NCBI GenBank assembly: GCA_003551865.1
Contig: PUNU01000281.1
Span: 1 to 5,066 of the forward strand
Source: Syntrophomonadaceae bacterium
GTDB lineage: Bacteria; Bacillota_D; Dethiobacteria; DTU022
Length of the DNA stretch: 5,066 bases
Direction: 5' to 3'
Under the pieces are notes generated by a model. That model had not been told where the DNA came from. It did no database searches and was given only the letters and a program-made list of their open reading frames with translations. This document shows positions 1 to 4,921 of the stretch, piece after piece (within the stretch, counting starts at the first letter, position 1; the number at the start of each line of letters is the position of its first letter). The position numbers and the translations under genes were made by a program.

Positions 1-293
1 AGCAGCAGCGGGGAGGAGAGTGTGTTCGCAGTGTAAAGCGACCGCAGTTTCTGCCAGTCAAGGTGGTCGAGGCGCAGGCGCCGGATCTGTACGCCGCGAA
101 CACCGCAGGCGGCAAGCAGCCACACGATGGCCGCCTCACGACAGCCGGCTGTTGTGCCGCGCCCGATAGTGCTGCCGAACTCGGCAATGTATTCGTCCGG
201 CAGACAGCGCGGAATGCGCCCCATTCTCCGCGTGCGTACCGCGGGAACCAGAACGGTAAGGTCGCGACTGAGGCAACTGTCATGAATTCGGCT
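1..293 (-). pseudogene. Tyrosine recombinase (phage integrase family) remnant, truncated at both ends
   Basis: Read on the minus strand, this frame encodes a stretch typical of the start of the catalytic domain of tyrosine recombinases: a VPAVRTRRMGRIPRCLPDEY segment, an amphipathic helix, then GVRGVQIRRLRLDHLDW. This matches the family pattern LGLRxxEVxxLRLxDIDW, whose arginine (in GVRG here) is the first catalytic residue. The N-terminal SAM-like core-binding domain is missing. An in-frame TGA at 294-296 closes the frame upstream, and no start codon precedes the conserved part except an internal ATG at 222-224. The C-terminal catalytic residues would lie beyond the left edge. After DHLDW the sequence drifts from the family and the expected lysine of the beta-turn appears to be replaced by threonine. 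Base composition is about 70% GC between 61 and 120, far above the umuDC region. I infer a decayed integrase; the subfamily is not certain. Confidence 0.6.
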
Positions 294-330
294 TCATTAC
301 CGTTCAGGTAAGATATATCAAGAATAGGTA

Positions 331-396
331 TTATGTTGCGTAAAATCCGAAATTAAACTGTGCTCAAGTACAAAAACCACTGTATTCGCAACATAA
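331..396. repeat. Perfect 10-bp inverted repeat upstream of the integrase remnant
   Basis: TTATGTTGCG at 331-340 is the exact reverse complement of CGCAACATAA at 387-396, with 46 bases between the arms. The TTATGTT core resembles the half-sites bound by Xer-like tyrosine recombinases, and the pair lies just outside the broken 5' end of the integrase remnant. It may be the recombination site or terminus of the element to which the integrase belonged. That role is inferred from position and similarity only. Confidence 0.5.
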
Positions 397-433
397 CAAG
401 ACAAAGTTTGTTCTAAGAGAGGCGTCTGGCGTC

Positions 434-471
434 TGTTCAGGTCACCCCAGTACCCCCGGGGGAGAGACTTT
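434..471 (+). repeat. Left copy of a dispersed GC-rich repeat bracketing umuDC-tubRZ
   Basis: This sequence starts TGTTCAGGTCACCCC and continues through TACCCCCGG to GGAGAGACTTT. It is related over its whole length to 3938-3972, which lies just after the GTPase gene in the same orientation. The best conserved part is TACCCCCGGnGGAGA followed by CTTT. It contains the palindrome CCCCCGGGGG at 453-462. It lies about 50 bases before umuD, so it falls in the likely 5' leader or promoter area. It may be an insertion footprint, a recombination site or a REP-like repeat. Confidence 0.55.
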
Positions 472-520
472 CGCGCCGCCACAAAAACCGTGACAGAACC
501 GAAAAAAACAACTTATCCTT

Positions 521-958
521 ATGCCGACAGCAAAAGACAAACTGTTTTTCTTCTCACCTCCATCCAGCTCCAACGGCTGCTCACCGTTGGTTGGAGAAAA
601 AGTGCAGGCCGGCTTTCCCTCACCTGCCGATGATTATATTGAAGAACAACTGGACCTGAATAAATATTGTATAACCAATCCGCCGGCCACCTTTTTTGTT
701 CGGGTGGAAGGAGATTCAATGGTCAATGCCGGAATTAGCAAGGGCGATTTACTGGTGGTGGACCGGTCCCGGGAGGTGCACAGCAACGATATCGTTATCG
801 CCATTCTCGACGGCGAGTTCACCTTAAAAAGACTGATTGCCAAAAAGAACCGCTTTTTTCTCTACCCCGAGAATTCCGAATATTCTCAGATTGAATTAAC
901 CGAAGATATGGAATTCGAAATCTGGGGGAAAGTGACTAAGGTGATCCATGAGCTCTAA
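521..958 (+). CDS. umuD: UmuD-like self-cleaving SOS mutagenesis protein (DNA polymerase V accessory subunit)
   Basis: The 145-residue product is a UmuD of the LexA/S24 peptidase family. RecA filaments provoke its self-cleavage, and the resulting UmuD' dimer joins UmuC to form polymerase V. The cleavage region reads VQAGFPSPADDYIEE, with the scissile bond expected between Ala30 and Gly31; E. coli has Cys-Gly here. The catalytic serine is Ser66 in GDSM and the general-base lysine is Lys103 in FTLKR. Their spacing of 37 residues equals that in E. coli UmuD (Ser60, Lys97). The N-terminal arm is about six residues longer than in E. coli. No Shine-Dalgarno sequence precedes the ATG; the leader is A-rich. 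The 3' end overlaps umuC by 11 bases, so the two are co-translated. No complete LexA box was found upstream, only two TGTTC half-sites (409-413, 434-438). Confidence 0.93.
   Translation: MPTAKDKLFFFSPPSSSNGCSPLVGEKVQAGFPSPADDYIEEQLDLNKYCITNPPATFFVRVEGDSMVNAGISKGDLLVVDRSREVHSNDIVIAILDGEFTLKRLIAKKNRFFLYPENSEYSQIELTEDMEFEIWGKVTKVIHEL
938..943 (+). promoter_or_regulatory. Ribosome binding site of umuC inside umuD
   Basis: AAGGTG lies four bases before the umuC ATG at 948, inside the last codons of umuD. It supports this start, which gives an 11-base overlap and translational coupling of the two subunits. Confidence 0.55.
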
Positions 959-2207
959 CCTGACAACATTAGTCGATGCCGACAATTTTTACGTCTCCTG
1001 CGAAAGAATCTTCCGTCCCGAACTGCGTCACCGCCCTGTAATTGTTCTTTCCAATAACGACGGCTGCGTGGTGGCTAGATCCCAGGAAGTCAAGGAATTG
1101 GGAGTAAAAATGGGCACCCCCTACTATCAAATTCGGGACTTGGTAAAAGCAAAAAAAATTGCCGTTTTTTCTTCCAATTATGAACTCTACGGCGACATAT
1201 CAGCCCGGCTAATGAATATCCTGGCAAGATTTACAGCCAACTTGGAAATCTATTCCATAGACGAAGCTTTCCTCCAAATCCCCACGGAAAAAGCTGAAGT
1301 CTTATGCGAACAAATGATTCAAACCTGTCATAAATGGCTCAGTATCCCGATCAAGATCGGAGCGGCTCGCACCAAAACCCTCTCCAAAGTAGCAACTCAA
1401 CTGATAAAACAAGAAAGACCGTCCTGTCGGTATAAGCTTCTTCTACACCCGCGGGAAATCAATACGGCACTGGCCAAAATTCAAATCGAAGATGTCTGGG
1501 GGATTGGCCAGAAAACAGTCGGGAAACTGAATAAACATGGAATAAAAACTCCGCTGGAACTTAAAAATCTGCCCGAGCAGCACATCCGGAAAAACTTCAA
1601 TATAACTTTGTTAAGAACCGTTACGGAACTGCGCGGCATAATCTGCTTCGAACTGGAAAATCAACCTGCTGCACAAAAGAATTTATGTTACTCAAAAAGT
1701 TTCGGTCAAAGCATCTCAGAGTACCGGGATCTGCACGAAGCTGTGGTCAGTTACGCTAGTGAAGCGGCGGCCAAGCTGAGGAAACAAAAACTGATAGCTC
1801 AATCGGTGACGATATTTATCCTGACCAGCCGCTTCAACCGGTCGATAAATCAATACATCAATTCCGCCAGCATCCCTCTAACCCCGCCTGCCAGCGACAC
1901 TCCGGCTATTGTCAGAAGCGCGGCAAAAGGACTTGAACGCATCTATAAATCCGGTTATATATACAAAAAATGCGGAGTGCTGCTTAACGATCTGCTGCCG
2001 GAAGCGGAAACGCAACCGGATATGTTTGTCCCCCAGGACCCCAGACAAAAAGCAATCTCCCAGGCGATGGATAAAATCAACTCCGCATTTGGTCCCAATT
2101 CCATCGCCCCCGCGGCCGCCGGGAACCGGCAGCCGAAATGGAAAATGTCTCGCCAATATCAGTCCGCAAGATATACCACGCAATGGAACGAACTTCCGAA
2201 CGTGTAA
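948..2207 (+). CDS. umuC: UmuC, Y-family translesion DNA polymerase V catalytic subunit
   Basis: The 419-residue product is collinear with E. coli UmuC (422 residues). It copies past damaged bases at the cost of mutations, after binding UmuD' and RecA. Palm residues are intact: Asp10 in LVDADNFY and Asp105-Glu106 in IYSIDEAF. Tyr15 occupies the steric-gate position that excludes ribonucleotides. The fingers segment VLSNNDGCVVAR (33-44) and SSNYELYGD (75-83) are typical. A helix-hairpin-helix lies near 183-201 (VWGIGQKT...HGIKT), followed by the little-finger domain from about 245. QPDMF at 356-360 occupies the place of the E. coli beta-clamp-binding motif QLNLF. The C-terminus ends in the family pattern SARYTT. 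Two stop codons follow in tandem (TAA TAA). Nothing suggests inactivation. The gene is AT-richer than the integrase remnant. Confidence 0.96.
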   Translation: MSSNLTTLVDADNFYVSCERIFRPELRHRPVIVLSNNDGCVVARSQEVKELGVKMGTPYYQIRDLVKAKKIAVFSSNYELYGDISARLMNILARFTANLEIYSIDEAFLQIPTEKAEVLCEQMIQTCHKWLSIPIKIGAARTKTLSKVATQLIKQERPSCRYKLLLHPREINTALAKIQIEDVWGIGQKTVGKLNKHGIKTPLELKNLPEQHIRKNFNITLLRTVTELRGIICFELENQPAAQKNLCYSKSFGQSISEYRDLHEAVVSYASEAAAKLRKQKLIAQSVTIFILTSRFNRSINQYINSASIPLTPPASDTPAIVRSAAKGLERIYKSGYIYKKCGVLLNDLLPEAETQPDMFVPQDPRQKAISQAMDKINSAFGPNSIAPAAAGNRQPKWKMSRQYQSARYTTQWNELPNV

Positions 2208-2289
2208 TAAAAAAGAAACAACAAGATTTGAACAACGCCCCCTGCTTCAGTGGAAAGCATTAAACGTAAGATCCCGTAATATTAGTAAA

Positions 2290-2334
2290 CTGTACTATAG
2301 TATACTGTACTATTGTGTGCTATAGTATAGTACT
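2290..2334 (+). repeat. Cluster of three related 15-bp repeats, candidate centromere (tubC-like) or operator
   Basis: The segment can be read as three 15-base units: CTGTACTATAGTATA (2290), CTGTACTATTGTGTG (2305) and CTATAGTATAGTACT (2320). CTGTACTAT is repeated exactly 15 bases apart. GTACTATA at 2292 also forms an inverted pair with TATAGTAC at 2326-2333. TATAGTATAGTA (2321-2332) recurs exactly at 2431-2442. Clustered repeats upstream of a winged-helix gene and a tubulin-like gene are what a TubR-binding centromere would look like; binding itself is inferred. Confidence 0.6.
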
Positions 2335-2413
2335 TTAATCCCGCCGCTTTGCAACCCCAATTCCATTTGCATAGCCTGAACATAAAAGAATCAAGGAATC
2401 AGTTAAAAAGCAT

Positions 2414-2441
2414 TTGACAAGAAAAATTTTTATAGTATAGT
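2414..2441 (+). promoter_or_regulatory. Sigma70-type promoter of the TubRZ-like operon
   Basis: A perfect -35 box TTGACA (2414-2419) is followed after 16 bases by TATAGT (2436-2441) as the -10 box. Transcription would start near 2448, giving a leader of about 33 bases before the ATG at 2481. The -10 box is part of the TATAGTATAGTATAC repeat, so protein bound to the repeat would block this promoter. Confidence 0.65.
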
Positions 2442-2445
2442 ATAC
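2431..2445 (+). repeat. Isolated TATAGTATAGTATAC repeat overlapping the -10 box
   Basis: Three tandem TATAG/TATAC pentamers share 12 bases exactly with 2321-2332, about 110 bases upstream. Position over the -10 element suggests an operator for autoregulation by the winged-helix protein encoded next. In known TubZRC systems TubR represses its own operon; here this is inferred. Confidence 0.55.
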
Positions 2446-2480
2446 TGAACTTTTACAAAACATAATAATGAAAAGCAAAA

Positions 2481-2816
2481 ATGAGCGAAACAGAACAAAA
2501 TCTTTTTCAAGAACAAATCACCCATTTACAAGAAGCTCATTTCCTGGTGCTTTACTGGGTGGCGGTGGCGGAAGACCGAAATCTCACTTATAATATCACT
2601 AACTGTTTCGACGACCTTAAAGCCTTGAAAATCACCCGAACAAAACAGACTGCGACCTCGGTTATTGAGGCTCTGCAATACCTTCGTTTCATCGATGTAC
2701 GGGACGAAGGGAACCGCAAGAACATGTACATCACCTCATACGGCGCCAGAGCATTGGAATCTCTGGTCCGGAAAAACGCTTATTCGCCTAAAAAATCACT
2801 TTTTCTGGAGGTATAA
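2481..2816 (+). CDS. Small winged helix-turn-helix protein, TubR-like candidate
   Basis: The 111-residue product looks like a compact winged helix-turn-helix DNA-binding protein. An N-terminal helix (about 6-29) is followed by a short helix (40-49), a likely recognition helix (54-68, TKQTATSVIEALQYL), a basic wing (70-85, ending GNRKNMYITSYG) and a C-terminal helix (86-98). Size and fold pattern match TubR, the roughly 100-residue adaptor that binds tubC repeats and links them to TubZ filaments. ArsR-, MarR- or PadR-like regulators share this pattern, so sequence alone does not settle it. The context does most of the work: repeats and promoter lie upstream, and a tubulin-like GTPase starts two bases after its stop. 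The start lacks a clear Shine-Dalgarno sequence but follows the promoter at a suitable distance. Likely roles are centromere binding and autorepression. Confidence 0.7.
   Translation: MSETEQNLFQEQITHLQEAHFLVLYWVAVAEDRNLTYNITNCFDDLKALKITRTKQTATSVIEALQYLRFIDVRDEGNRKNMYITSYGARALESLVRKNAYSPKKSLFLEV
2807..2812 (+). promoter_or_regulatory. Strong Shine-Dalgarno sequence fixing the GTPase start
   Basis: GGAGGT lies six bases before the ATG at 2819, inside the last codons of the winged-helix gene. It is the best ribosome binding site in the window. It shows that the GTPase starts directly at its nucleotide-binding loop rather than further upstream, and predicts much higher translation of the GTPase than of the adaptor. 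Confidence 0.8.
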
Positions 2817-2818
2817 AA

Positions 2819-3916
2819 ATGGCTATCGGCATTGGCGGAGCGGGCAGCAAACTGGCCTGCGAACTGAACCCCGAAAGTACAATCGTCAACGTCTCTGAAA
2901 CCGAGATGAGCAAATTAGCGGCCGAGTCACGGATCCTGGCCTCAGTTCATTCGGTTCGCGGCCAGATGCGCGGCTCACGCAAAGACCCGCGGATCGGGCG
3001 CGACGCATTTCTTTCCATCCGTGAAGAGCTTTTACACCGAGTCGAAGGGGAGTTGGTGGTCTGCTCGACCGGCGGCGGAACCGGGAACGGAATAACAGCC
3101 GGACTGCTTCAGGCATTGGCCCAGCGTGAACATATTCAACCGGCCGATAAAACCTCATTCGCCCTCATTCTGCCGTACGCCAAGCTGGAGCCGGCCGAAT
3201 TTGTCGACAATACAATTGAATTCCTGCAAGGAGCGTTGAGCGAAGTCATCGACAGCGGGAACAGCGGGAACATCTTTCTCTTTTCCAACCGGTTGAAATT
3301 CGAAACTCGACAAACCGAGAAGGAATATAATCAGGCCCTGGTAAGTTCCTTACGCCGATATAATATGATACCGGAGAAAGGCGATAAATTGAAGTTGCTC
3401 GACGGCCACATTGACTACGAGGACTTTGCGCTGTATAACGCGAAACCTTATTTCAACCATTTCACCGAATTTTCATTTGACCCGAACGCAACTTACGAAA
3501 AGCAACTGCGGAACAATCTGAATCCATACCTGCTGCCGCCGGAAAGCCCGATCGAAGCTCTGTTCCTTCTGGAAGTCCCGCCGGAGGGTGAGATTTCTTC
3601 TTTCTACGACATCCTGGAATACTACGCTTCTCAAAGCGTGACACCGGTTTACGGCGTGGTTGAAAATCCGGAACTGGAAAAGCATCACATCACCGTTTCC
3701 ACGCTTTATTCCCGCAAGCCGATGGAACTGGTCGAGGATTTCAACCAGGTTTCACACCGGCATACCCAGGCCAAGGTGCGGAAATCGATCGAACAGCACG
3801 TACCCCTGCCGAAACTGCAGGTGAATCTGGAAAACGAAGCGAAAAAAGAAGCCAAACAACGGGGAACCAACGAAGAAGACATTATCAAGGTACTTCAAAG
3901 ACTTGGCAAGATCTGA
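2819..3916 (+). CDS. Tubulin/FtsZ-superfamily GTPase, TubZ-like filament protein
   Basis: The 365-residue product carries the marks of the tubulin superfamily in order. The first glycine loop is IGIGGAGSKLA (3-13). TIVNVSETE (21-29) occupies the position of the FtsZ NTDAQ loop. RGSRKDPRIGRDA (51-63) corresponds to the FtsZ GAGANPxxGRxA segment. The tubulin signature GGGTGNG is at 85-91. SNRL (156-159) sits at the nucleotide-contact loop. HIDYEDF (197-203) corresponds to the catalytic T7 loop NxDFADV, with both acidic residues (Asp199, Asp202) kept, so filament-dependent GTP hydrolysis should be possible. A C-terminal beta domain leads into a probable long helix (about 301-325) and a charged tail with no FtsZ-type C-terminal peptide. 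It lacks the N-terminal extension of Bacillus TubZ. I infer a cytoplasmic, plasmid-type TubZ. Other divergent FtsZ-like or phage PhuZ-like proteins remain possible. Confidence 0.82.
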   Translation: MAIGIGGAGSKLACELNPESTIVNVSETEMSKLAAESRILASVHSVRGQMRGSRKDPRIGRDAFLSIREELLHRVEGELVVCSTGGGTGNGITAGLLQALAQREHIQPADKTSFALILPYAKLEPAEFVDNTIEFLQGALSEVIDSGNSGNIFLFSNRLKFETRQTEKEYNQALVSSLRRYNMIPEKGDKLKLLDGHIDYEDFALYNAKPYFNHFTEFSFDPNATYEKQLRNNLNPYLLPPESPIEALFLLEVPPEGEISSFYDILEYYASQSVTPVYGVVENPELEKHHITVSTLYSRKPMELVEDFNQVSHRHTQAKVRKSIEQHVPLPKLQVNLENEAKKEAKQRGTNEEDIIKVLQRLGKI

Positions 3917-3937
3917 GCATAAAACAGGGATGCCCGT

Positions 3938-3972
3938 TGTACTGTCGCCCGGATACCCCCGGTGGAGACTTT
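3938..3972 (+). repeat. Right copy of the dispersed GC-rich repeat bracketing umuDC-tubRZ
   Basis: This copy begins TGTACTGTCGCCC and runs through TACCCCCGGTGGAGACTTT. Against 434-471 it differs by scattered substitutions and small gaps. It follows the GTPase stop by about 20 bases and precedes the long hairpin. No T-run follows, so it does not read as a terminator. Same orientation at both ends of the block suggests flanking direct repeats or two copies of a dispersed element. Confidence 0.55.
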
Positions 3973-3983
3973 AGAAAATACAG

Positions 3984-4069
3984 TTTTTACAGAAGGAAAC
4001 GAAGGGAACAAAGAAAATAAATTCGCCTCTGCTGAATTCCTTCGTTACCTTTGTTACCTTCTGTAAAAA
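3984..4069. repeat. Long imperfect hairpin made of AAC(G/A)AAGG units
   Basis: TTTTTACAGAAGG (3984-3996) pairs perfectly with CCTTCTGTAAAAA (4057-4069). The pairing continues inward for 17 more positions with four mismatches, one of which is a G-U wobble. Each arm contains two tandem units of the type AAC(G/A)AAGG, and about 26 bases form the loop. The outer ends are T-rich on the left and A-rich on the right on either strand, which is the wrong polarity for a Rho-independent terminator. It resembles a dispersed palindromic repeat or a MITE-like element. Its right end touches the ribosome binding site of the next gene. Confidence 0.7.
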
Positions 4070-4079
4070 AAGGAACAAA

Positions 4080-4331
4080 GTGAATCATGCGATGGATAAC
4101 CAAAACTCATCAAGACAATTCAGTATAGAAACGGTTTTACAGCGTTCCCGTGAACGGAAAACGAGAATCGTGTCGCATTGTTCGCATTCTTTTGCGGAAG
4201 CGGAGGATTGGGATTTAGGCTACTGGCAGGCGCAGGGGCCGGAAAAAAGACTCTCCGCGCTTCCGGCTCTGCATGAGAATCTGGCCAAGGTCAAAGGGCG
4301 CGAAAGGATAAACAATGAATACGATCGCTGA
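4080..4331 (+). CDS. Small acidic protein preceding a nucleotidyltransferase, antitoxin-like
   Basis: The product has 83 residues if started at GTG 4080, which has AGGA at 4070-4073 six bases upstream; ATG 4092 is an alternative but lies too far from that site. No catalytic motif is visible. The middle reads SFAEAEDWDLGYWQAQGPEKRLSALPAL in two adjoining pieces (about 37-64), a pattern I recognise from short proteins of the form SFEEAExxDxxYWxxxxPxERL. These are commonly encoded just before MNT/AbiEii-like nucleotidyltransferases. The gene overlaps the next one by 17 bases, so the two are tightly coupled. The pair is laid out like a toxin-antitoxin module with this protein as the likely antitoxin or partner. 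That role is inferred. The first 30 residues are poorly conserved in appearance and the start is uncertain. Confidence 0.65.
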   Translation: MNHAMDNQNSSRQFSIETVLQRSRERKTRIVSHCSHSFAEAEDWDLGYWQAQGPEKRLSALPALHENLAKVKGRERINNEYDR

Positions 4332-4785
4332 TTTTGAAGACTTGCTTGTTTTACTTCATCATTATGAGGTGCGATATTTGATTGTCGGAGGGCTGGCCTT
4401 CATCTATCATGCCAAGCCGCGTTTCACCAAGGATATGGATTTGTGGGTCGAAAATTCAACAGAAAACATTACCCGGACAAATCGGTCCCTGGCAAGTTTC
4501 GGAAGCCCGACATTGCTGGATTACAACAATCCAGAGCAGGTAGTGCAAATCGGCCTGGAGCCGAATCGAATTGATCTCTTAGTGGAAGTAAAAAGCCTCC
4601 GGTTCAATGAAGTCTGGCCTCTGCGAATCGAGGGAAAATACGGCAATGCTCCCGCTTACTGGATAGACCTTGATTCCTTGGAAAAGATTAAAAGTGCCAT
4701 CAATGACCCGCGTCATCAGGAAGATGCCAGGATACTCAGAAAGGTAAGAAAACTTAAAGCTGAAAAAGGATCACATAAGGGGTAG
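4315..4785 (+). CDS. Nucleotidyltransferase-fold protein (MNT / AbiEii-like)
   Basis: The 156-residue product has the minimal nucleotidyltransferase fold. YLIVGGLAFIYHAKPRFTKDMDLWV (starting at residue 20 and given here as motif parts) contains the GG pair followed by the metal-binding D-x-D of KDMDLWV. NRIDLLVEV (around residues 84-92) supplies the third acidic residue. RHQEDARIL near the C-terminus resembles the RPKDLxDLxxL segment of this family. Such proteins transfer nucleotides to a target and often act as the toxin, or the partner of a toxin, in two-gene modules. AAAGGA (4303-4308) lies six bases before the ATG, inside the preceding small gene. No HEPN partner is present in the window. 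The substrate cannot be told from sequence. Confidence 0.82.
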   Translation: MNTIADFEDLLVLLHHYEVRYLIVGGLAFIYHAKPRFTKDMDLWVENSTENITRTNRSLASFGSPTLLDYNNPEQVVQIGLEPNRIDLLVEVKSLRFNEVWPLRIEGKYGNAPAYWIDLDSLEKIKSAINDPRHQEDARILRKVRKLKAEKGSHKG

Positions 4786-4849
4786 AAACAGAAATGGATA
4801 GGAAACTGAAATAAGCCCACAGATTCTCCTGACGAGACATATTTTCTCT

Positions 4850-4862
4850 TTAATCTGATTAA
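4850..4862. promoter_or_regulatory. Perfect 13-bp palindrome upstream of hydE, candidate operator
   Basis: TTAATCTGATTAA is an odd-centred perfect palindrome. Its left part, TAATCTGA (4851-4858), recurs as a direct repeat at 4891-4898, exactly 40 bases or about four helical turns downstream. The second copy lies inside the likely promoter spacer. This would suit a dimeric regulator, for example one sensing redox state as is common for hydrogenase genes; the regulator is unknown. Confidence 0.4.
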
Positions 4863-4883
4863 TTCATCATAAGCAGTTTTAAA

Positions 4884-4910
4884 TTGACAGTAATCTGACG
4901 TTGATAAAGT
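4884..4910 (+). promoter_or_regulatory. Possible promoter of hydE
   Basis: A perfect TTGACA (4884-4889) is followed by TAAAGT (4905-4910) at a short 15-base spacing; TAATAT (4913-4918) is an alternative but is too far. The leader before ATG 4922 would be only a few bases, so the transcript may be nearly leaderless, consistent with the absence of a Shine-Dalgarno sequence. The -10 choice is weak. Confidence 0.35.
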
Positions 4911-4921
4911 AATAATATCTG

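Larger units (their letters stand above)
2208..2480 (+). other. Gene-free control region between umuC and the TubRZ-like operon
   Basis: These 273 bases contain no credible gene. They hold a dense cluster of TATAGTATA-type repeats (2290-2334), a further copy at 2431-2445, and a promoter for the downstream operon. No convincing Rho-independent terminator for umuC is visible. The layout, repeats then promoter then a small DNA-binding protein then a tubulin-like GTPase, is that of plasmid tubZRC loci. Confidence 0.6.

Noticed and set aside
63..311. Open frame of 82 codons on the plus strand
   Set aside because: It lies antisense to the integrase remnant, whose minus-strand frame shows a recognisable family pattern; the plus-strand product is low-complexity and typical of GC-rich antisense frames.
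490..518. GTGACA-17-TTATCC as a promoter for umuD
   Set aside because: The predicted transcription start would fall after the umuD ATG, and the -10 match is poor.
1909..2325. Open frame of 138 codons overlapping the end of umuC
   Set aside because: It is an alternative frame of umuC that runs into the repeat region; composition is rich in Arg, Pro and Lys with no domain pattern.
2290..2446. CRISPR array
   Set aside because: The repeats are short, overlapping and AT-rich, with no regular spacers and no cas genes.
2468..2470. ATG 13 bases before the winged-helix start
   Set aside because: It is out of frame with the winged-helix gene and opens only a short frame without family features.
2886..3158. 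Minus-strand open frame inside the GTPase gene
   Set aside because: Antisense shadow of a strongly supported gene; the product is arginine-rich without recognisable motifs.
2819..3916. Housekeeping cell-division FtsZ
   Set aside because: The loops are divergent, the C-terminal FtsZ peptide is missing, and the gene is paired with a small DNA-binding protein instead of ftsA or ftsQ.
3917..4070. Rho-independent terminator after the GTPase gene
   Set aside because: The hairpin here is followed by A residues, not T residues, on the plus strand and likewise on the minus strand; GGGATGCCC near 3927 is too small.
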